Positions 59,651 through 64,000 of a stretch of 64,000 nucleotides of DNA are shown here, one piece after another. The notes beneath the pieces were generated by a model. That model was given only the letters and a program-made list of their open reading frames with translations. It was not told where the DNA came from and ran no database searches. Source of the DNA: Azospirillum sp. TSH58 (GTDB lineage: Bacteria; Pseudomonadota; Alphaproteobacteria; Azospirillales; Azospirillaceae); the NCBI RefSeq assembly GCF_003119115.1, contig NZ_CP022369.1, forward strand, positions 248,001 through 312,000, written 5' to 3'. Both the position numbers and the translations under genes were made by a program. Position 1 is the first letter of the stretch. Every line of letters begins with the position of its first letter.

Positions 59651-61108
59651 TCACGCTTCCGGCGTGGCGGCCGTGACCGCCGCGATGGTCTTGTGGGTGT
59701 TGCGCGGCTCGGCCGGCGGCATGCGCTGGATGGTGTGGACGGAGCGGCCGTGGCCCCTCATGGTCTCGACCAGGGCGCCGTCGCGCACCACGAAGGCCCC
59801 GCGGACCAGCGTGTGCTTCAGCTTTCCCTTCACCGTGCGCCCGTGCCAGGGGGAGATGCGCGACAGCGAGTGCAGCTTGAAGTCGTCGATCACCCATTCC
59901 TCCGACAGGTCGAACAGTGCGAGGTCGGCGTCGGCGCCGGGCAGGATGGCGCCCTTCTGCGGGTAGAGGCCGAAGCTCTTGGCCGGGGCTTCCGAGCTGG
60001 CGCGGACATAGTCGCGCAGGTCCATCCGGCCTTCCGCCACGGCGGTCAGCATCAGCGGCATCTGGGTCTCGACGCCGGGGAAGCCGCAGTCGCAGTTCCA
60101 GATCACCGAGCGGGTCTTCTCCTCCGGCGTGTGGGGCGCGTGGTCGGTGGCGATCATGTCGATCGTGCCGTCCTTCAGGGCGTTCCACAGCGGCTCGTGG
60201 CAGTCGGCCTCGCGCACCGGCGGGTTGACGCGGATGACGCCCTTGCAGCGCGCGTAGTCGTCGGTGCTCAGCATCAGGTAATGCGGGCCGGTCTCGCCGG
60301 TGATGTCCACCCCGCGGGCCTTCGCCTCGGCGAGCGGCCGGAGTTCCTCCTTGGAGGAGATGTGCAGGATGTGGATGCGCGCGCCGGTCCATTCGGCCAG
60401 GGTCGCGGCGCGCTCCACCGCCTCCACCGCCACGACGGCCGGGCGGGAGTCGAGGTGGGCGAGCGGGTCGTTGCGGCCGGCCTCGCGCAGGCGCTTCTCC
60501 CGCCGTTCCATGATGGTGTTGGTTTCGGCGTGGAGGCTGACGCGCTTGCCGGTCGGCGCGACGCGCTCGAACAGTTCGAGCATGGCGCCGGTGTCCGGCG
60601 ACGGGATGCGGCCGAAGGTGTTGCCCATGTAGAGCTTGAAGCCGATGACGCCGCCCTCGGCCAGCGCTTCGACGTGGTCGAGCGACTCCTCGCCCAGCAC
60701 CGCGTAGAGGCCGTAATCGACGAAGGCCTTCTCGTCCGCGATGGCGTGCTTGGCGGCCAGGATCTCCGGCGTGGCCACGGTCGGGATGGTGTTGGGCATG
60801 TCGAAGACGGTCGTCACGCCGCCGAAGGCCGCGGCGCTGGTGCCGCTGGCCCAGTCCTCCTTGTGGGTGTAGCCGGGATCGCGGAAATGCACATGGACGT
60901 CGATCCCGCCGGGCAGGATGGCGAGGCCGGTCGCGTCCAGCGTTTCGGCCGCGGGCGGCATCGTCTCCGGCGCGCCGATGGCGGCGATCCGGCCGTTGCT
61001 GATGGCGATGCTGGCCGGGAAGCGCGCCGCGGAGGTGACGACCTCACCCCCGTGGATCACGAGATCGGCGATCGAATCGGTGCCTGCCACCGGAAGTTCC
61101 TTCATCAT
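59651..61108 (-). CDS. dihydroorotase/allantoinase-family cyclic-amide hydrolase
   Basis: A 485-residue TIM-barrel metal hydrolase. HxH in GGIDVHVHFRDPGYTHKEDW (a dihydroorotase/allantoinase-type signature), Lys in VIGFKLYMGNTFG, His in VSLHAETN and ILHISSKEELR, and Asp in IATDHAPHTPEEK. The HFRDPG and DHAPH forms fit DHOase, allantoinase and related hydantoinases. It is not near pyrimidine-biosynthesis genes, so a catabolic cyclic amide is more likely. Leader is short; ATG 61108 or 61105. Transcribed with DUF3830, toward the formamidase operon. Exact substrate not determinable. Confidence 0.88.
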   Translation of the reverse strand: MMKELPVAGTDSIADLVIHGGEVVTSAARFPASIAISNGRIAAIGAPETMPPAAETLDATGLAILPGGIDVHVHFRDPGYTHKEDWASGTSAAAFGGVTTVFDMPNTIPTVATPEILAAKHAIADEKAFVDYGLYAVLGEESLDHVEALAEGGVIGFKLYMGNTFGRIPSPDTGAMLELFERVAPTGKRVSLHAETNTIMERREKRLREAGRNDPLAHLDSRPAVVAVEAVERAATLAEWTGARIHILHISSKEELRPLAEAKARGVDITGETGPHYLMLSTDDYARCKGVIRVNPPVREADCHEPLWNALKDGTIDMIATDHAPHTPEEKTRSVIWNCDCGFPGVETQMPLMLTAVAEGRMDLRDYVRASSEAPAKSFGLYPQKGAILPGADADLALFDLSEEWVIDDFKLHSLSRISPWHGRTVKGKLKHTLVRGAFVVRDGALVETMRGHGRSVHTIQRMPPAEPRNTHKTIAAVTAATPEA

Positions 61109-61293
61109 TCAAGCCCGCAATGTGGTGTGGAGCGGTCACGTCGCGTCGTGGACAGGTGGCAGGCTAGGCAGCGTCGCGATTCACCTCAAACGCCAATTTC
61201 CGGCAAGGGTGTCGACAAAAAGTACAAGCCCACAGGCAGTCTGGGGACGTGCCGCCGCCCGTGCCGCCGTGGGCTGTCTTGCGGGGGGCTCGG

Positions 61294-61797
61294 TCAGGAG
61301 AGCGCCTTGCGCAGCTCCTCCTTGCTCATGCGGGACCGGCCGGGCAGGTTCCGCTGCTTTGCCTTCTCGTAGAGGGCGGCGCGGGTCCATTCCCCGTCGG
61401 TGTGGTGCCGGAAGGGCGCCGTCTTGCGGGCCACGTCGTCCGGCTGTTCGGAGAACTGTTTGCCCTTCCTGGTGTCGGCGCGCTTCTTGTCGCTGGTGCG
61501 CTGGTAGTCGGCTTTGGACAGGTGCTCGCGGGCTTGCCGGGGGAGGTAGCGTTCGCCGGTTTCCGCGCTCGGCTTGCCGGAGCGCGTGCCCCACTCCTCC
61601 TCGGTCCATTGCTTCAGGCTGATGCCGGCGCTCTTCGGCCCTTCGTAGCCGCCGCCGCGCCGCTTGTATTCCTGGACGGCCATCTGGGCCTTGCGGGCGG
61701 ACCACTGGCCGGGCTCGCCGCCTTTGTCACCGTGTTGAATGCTTGCCTTGACCTTTTCCCACAAACCGGGGTCGGAGCGCTCGGCGCGCGATGCCAT
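61294..61797 (-). CDS. DUF5872 domain protein
   Basis: A 167-residue, highly charged, Lys/Arg-rich soluble protein. Sequence pattern: DPGLWEKVKASIQHGDKGGE, ARKAQMAVQEYKRRGGGY, LKQWTEEEWGTRSGKPS, RYLPRQAREHLSKADYQRTS. I recognise it as the uncharacterised DUF5872 type, which is usually encoded singly. AGGAGG precedes ATG 61797. Positive charge and lack of any enzyme motif suggest nucleic-acid contact, but this is a guess. Confidence 0.7.
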   Translation of the reverse strand: MASRAERSDPGLWEKVKASIQHGDKGGEPGQWSARKAQMAVQEYKRRGGGYEGPKSAGISLKQWTEEEWGTRSGKPSAETGERYLPRQAREHLSKADYQRTSDKKRADTRKGKQFSEQPDDVARKTAPFRHHTDGEWTRAALYEKAKQRNLPGRSRMSKEELRKALS

Positions 61798-61938
61798 GGT
61801 GGCCTCCTGCCTGTGACACAGTGCGGGAACAGATCGACGGGGGAGTGGTGCCGCGGCGAGATCCGATTCCGCGGCTCCGCCGCACCGCCGGCCCTCGGTT
61901 CGCCTCGCCAGCTTTGCGAGCGGTTTTGGTGATTCTCC

Positions 61939-61951
61939 CCCTTTATAAGGG
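61939..61951. promoter_or_regulatory. small dyad in the gap upstream of DUF5872 and RND genes
   Basis: CCCTT-TAT-AAGGG, an AT-centred dyad in the 240-bp divergent gap. Could be a promoter element or operator for either gene. No regulator gene is nearby, so assignment is open. Confidence 0.3.
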
Positions 61952-62035
61952 CTAGCGGTTGCAACCTTCGCGTCCTGTGGGACTTTGCCGATCCATGCAA
62001 CCATCCGTATTCCGGGAACGGGAACGGAGACGGTC

Positions 62036-63265
62036 ATGATGGCGGTTGGGACAGGCAGGGCTGCATCCGTTCGCCGGGTGATGGCCGGCTTGGTGCTGTT
62101 GCTTGCCGCCATCGCGGTGGTCGGCGGCCTGTCGGTGGCCGGTTCGTCCGGCGACGGCGCCCGCGCCGCCGAGACCGCGCAGAATGCCCAGAACGCTCCG
62201 CCGCCGGTGACGGTCAGCCCGCCGCTGCGCAAGGAGATCGTCGAATGGGACGAGTTCACCGGCCAGTTCCAGGCGGTGGACTTCGTGGAGATCCGGGCGC
62301 GGGTCAGCGGCTATCTCGACTCCATCGCCTTCCAGGACGGCCAGATCGTCAAGCAGGGCGATCCGCTGTTCGTCATCGACCCGCGCCCGTTCGAGGCGGC
62401 GCTGGCCTCGGCGCGGGCGGAGCAGCAGCAGGCCGAGGCCAAGCTGGACCTGTCGAACCGCCAGCTCGCCCGCGCGTCGGAGCTGCGGCGCAGCGACAAC
62501 GTCGCGGCCAGCGTGTTCGACGAGCGCCAGCAGCAGGTCCGCGTCGACGCCGCCGGGGTCGAGGTGGCGAAGGCCGCCGTCCGCACGGCGGAGCTGAATG
62601 CGAACTTCACCCGCATCACCGCCCCGATCGCCGGCCGCATCAGCCGGCGCGAGGTCAGCGTCGGCAACCTCATCGTCGGCGGGGACAGCGGGACGACGAC
62701 CCTGCTGACCACCATCGTCTCGCTCGACCCGATCTATTTCATCTTCGACATGAGCGAGTCCGACTACCTCGCCTACCAGCGGGCGGCGGCGCGCGGCGTG
62801 CTGAAGTCGCAACGCGACGGCGGCGTCGCGGTCGAGGGCCGTCTGTTCGACGAGCAGAGCTGGCCCCTCAAGGGCACGCTCAACTTCATCGACAACCAGG
62901 TGAGCCCCGGTGCCGGCACCATCCGTGCCCGCGCCGTCTTTCCCAACCCGTCGCTGCTGCTGACGCCCGGCCAGTTCGGACGGCTGCGCCTGCCGGGGTC
63001 GGACCGCTACACCGCCACGCTGATCCCCGATCAGGCGGTGGTCAGCGATCAAGCCAACAAGATCGTCCTGACGGTCGGCGACGACGGTACGGTGGTGCCG
63101 AAGCCGGTGCGCCTCGGCCCCATCGAGGACGGGTTGCGCGTCGTGCGCTCCGGTCTGGAGGAAACGGACAAGGTCATCATCAACGGCCTCGTCCGGGCCC
63201 GGCCGGGAACCAAGGTGACCCCGCAGGACGGACGGATCGAGCCAGCCAAGCCGCCGGCCGGTTGA
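62036..63265 (+). CDS. RND efflux periplasmic adaptor (MexE/AcrA family)
   Basis: A 409-residue membrane-fusion protein. N-terminal signal/anchor (VMAGLVLLLAAIAVVGGLSVA), lipoyl half-motif near VEIRARVSGYLDSIAFQDGQ, helical hairpin (EQQQAEAKLDLSNRQLARAS), FTRITAPIAGRISRREVS, and the beta-barrel (YFIFDMSESDYLAY; LFDEQSWPLKGTLNFIDNQ). Bridges the RND pump to an outer-membrane channel. Two adjacent ATGs at 62036 and 62039 with GGAG upstream. The pump gene begins 15 bp later. Confidence 0.9.
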   Translation: MMAVGTGRAASVRRVMAGLVLLLAAIAVVGGLSVAGSSGDGARAAETAQNAQNAPPPVTVSPPLRKEIVEWDEFTGQFQAVDFVEIRARVSGYLDSIAFQDGQIVKQGDPLFVIDPRPFEAALASARAEQQQAEAKLDLSNRQLARASELRRSDNVAASVFDERQQQVRVDAAGVEVAKAAVRTAELNANFTRITAPIAGRISRREVSVGNLIVGGDSGTTTLLTTIVSLDPIYFIFDMSESDYLAYQRAAARGVLKSQRDGGVAVEGRLFDEQSWPLKGTLNFIDNQVSPGAGTIRARAVFPNPSLLLTPGQFGRLRLPGSDRYTATLIPDQAVVSDQANKIVLTVGDDGTVVPKPVRLGPIEDGLRVVRSGLEETDKVIINGLVRARPGTKVTPQDGRIEPAKPPAG

Positions 63266-63279
63266 GCGGAGCCGGGGCC

Positions 63280-64000
63280 ATGAACATCTCGCATTTCTTC
63301 ATCAACCGGCCGATCTTCGCGGCGGTCCTGTCGATCTTCATCACGCTCATCGGGGTCTTCGCCTATCTGACCCTGCCGGTCGCGCAGTATCCGGAGATCG
63401 CGCCGCCGACCATCGTGGTCAACGCGACCTATCCCGGCGCGTCGGCGCAGGTGGTCGCCGACACCGTGTCCGCCCCCATCGAGCAGGAGGTCAACGGCGT
63501 CGAGGAGATGCTCTACATGTCCTCGCAGGCGACCAGCGACGGGCGGCTCCAGCTCACCATCACCTTCAAGCTGGGCACCGACCTCGACACCGCGCAGGTG
63601 CTGGTGCAGAACCGCCTCGCCGTGGCCGAGCCCCGCCTGCCGGAGGACGTGCGGCGCATCGGCGTGACCGTGCGCAAGAACTCGCCCGACATGCTGATGG
63701 TGATCCACCTGAACTCGCCGGACGGGACGCGCGACCAGCTCTACATGTCCAACTACGCGCTCTTGCAGATCAAGGACGTGCTGGCGCGCCTGGACGGGGT
63801 GGGCGACATCCAGGTGTTCGGCGCCCGCGACTACGCCATGCGCGTCTGGCTCGACCCCGACCGGGTGGCGGCGCGCGGCCTGACCGCCGGCGATGTGGTG
63901 CGGGCGATCCAGGCGCAGAACGTCCAGGTGTCGGGCGGCGTCATCAACCAGCCGCCGGTGCCGACGCCCGGCGCCTTCCAGCTCAACGTCGAGACGCTGG
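63280..64000 (+). CDS. RND efflux pump (AcrB/MexF family), N-terminal part only
   Basis: The first 240 residues of an HAE1-type proton-driven multidrug exporter; the gene runs off the window. Seen: the opening MNISHFFINRPIFAAVLSIF helix, PVAQYPEIAPPTIVVNATYPGASA, EQEVNGVEEMLYMSSQ, and the PN2/PC-type porter segments VLVQNRLAVAEPRLPEDVR and DGVGDIQVFGARDYAMRVWL. About 1040 residues are expected in total. The MexF-like wording (NISHFFINRPIFA) suggests a chloramphenicol/quinolone-type pump. Co-transcribed with the adaptor. Confidence 0.93.
   Translation, partial: MNISHFFINRPIFAAVLSIFITLIGVFAYLTLPVAQYPEIAPPTIVVNATYPGASAQVVADTVSAPIEQEVNGVEEMLYMSSQATSDGRLQLTITFKLGTDLDTAQVLVQNRLAVAEPRLPEDVRRIGVTVRKNSPDMLMVIHLNSPDGTRDQLYMSNYALLQIKDVLARLDGVGDIQVFGARDYAMRVWLDPDRVAARGLTAGDVVRAIQAQNVQVSGGVINQPPVPTPGAFQLNVETL

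Noticed and set aside
1..64000. tRNA, rRNA and CRISPR arrays
   Set aside because: I looked for cloverleaf-type T-loop sequences, rRNA blocks and regularly spaced repeats. The only regular repeats are the iterons; no tRNA or CRISPR was supported.

Overview
The window is 64 kb of very GC-rich DNA with dense, mostly clean operons. Gene content and codon style point to an alphaproteobacterium of the Azospirillum type. This is inferred from protein families and context, since no rRNA or housekeeping marker is present. A complete plasmid maintenance block (ParA, ParB, parS-like palindromes, iterons, Rep) lies at 12.8-18.5 kb, so the molecule is most likely a megaplasmid or chromid rather than the main chromosome.

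Layout. 0-9.3 kb (minus strand): a flavodoxin-fold quinone reductase with phosphoenolpyruvate synthase, a three-gene MacAB-type efflux system, and an MgtA-type Mg2+ P-type ATPase. 9.46-10.77 kb: an intact IS5-family element with CTAG target duplications. 10.9-12.6 kb: an exported aldo/keto reductase and a DUF6064-like membrane protein. 12.8-18.5 kb: replication and partition. 18.5-19.2 kb: a VapBC toxin-antitoxin pair with an inverted-repeat operator. 19.2-25.5 kb: a ferric-siderophore module (PepSY reductase-like protein, DUF3649, TonB receptor, FecR, FecI) under a Fur-like box.

25.6-35.6 kb is a divergent catabolic locus. Leftward are a dihydrodipicolinate-synthase-family enzyme, an amino-acid ABC binding protein and permease, a GntR regulator, a D-hydantoinase-like enzyme and DUF3830. 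Rightward are a 992-residue fusion of three normally separate dehydrogenase subunits, the ABC ATPase and a second GntR regulator. 35.6-45.6 kb is a xylose-type locus: XylB, XylA, a Gfo/Idh oxidoreductase, a TIM-barrel isomerase, a sugar ABC transporter and a divergent ROK repressor.

45.8-51 kb holds RidA, a LysR regulator and a sulfur-acquisition-like operon (four-domain rhodanese, sulfonate-type binding protein, TauD-like dioxygenase). 51-61 kb is a second N-heterocycle-type locus: a LysR regulator, two paralogous NMT1/THI5-type binding proteins sharing one ATPase and one permease, an SDR, an amidohydrolase and an acetamidase/formamidase, facing a dihydroorotase/allantoinase-like enzyme with a second DUF3830. 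61-64 kb has a DUF5872 protein and the start of an RND efflux operon that runs off the window.

The most novel material is the pair of DUF3830-amidohydrolase loci and the tripartite fusion enzyme. The replication region, with 16 iterons in two opposed blocks and new parS-like palindromes, is the best-supported structural find.
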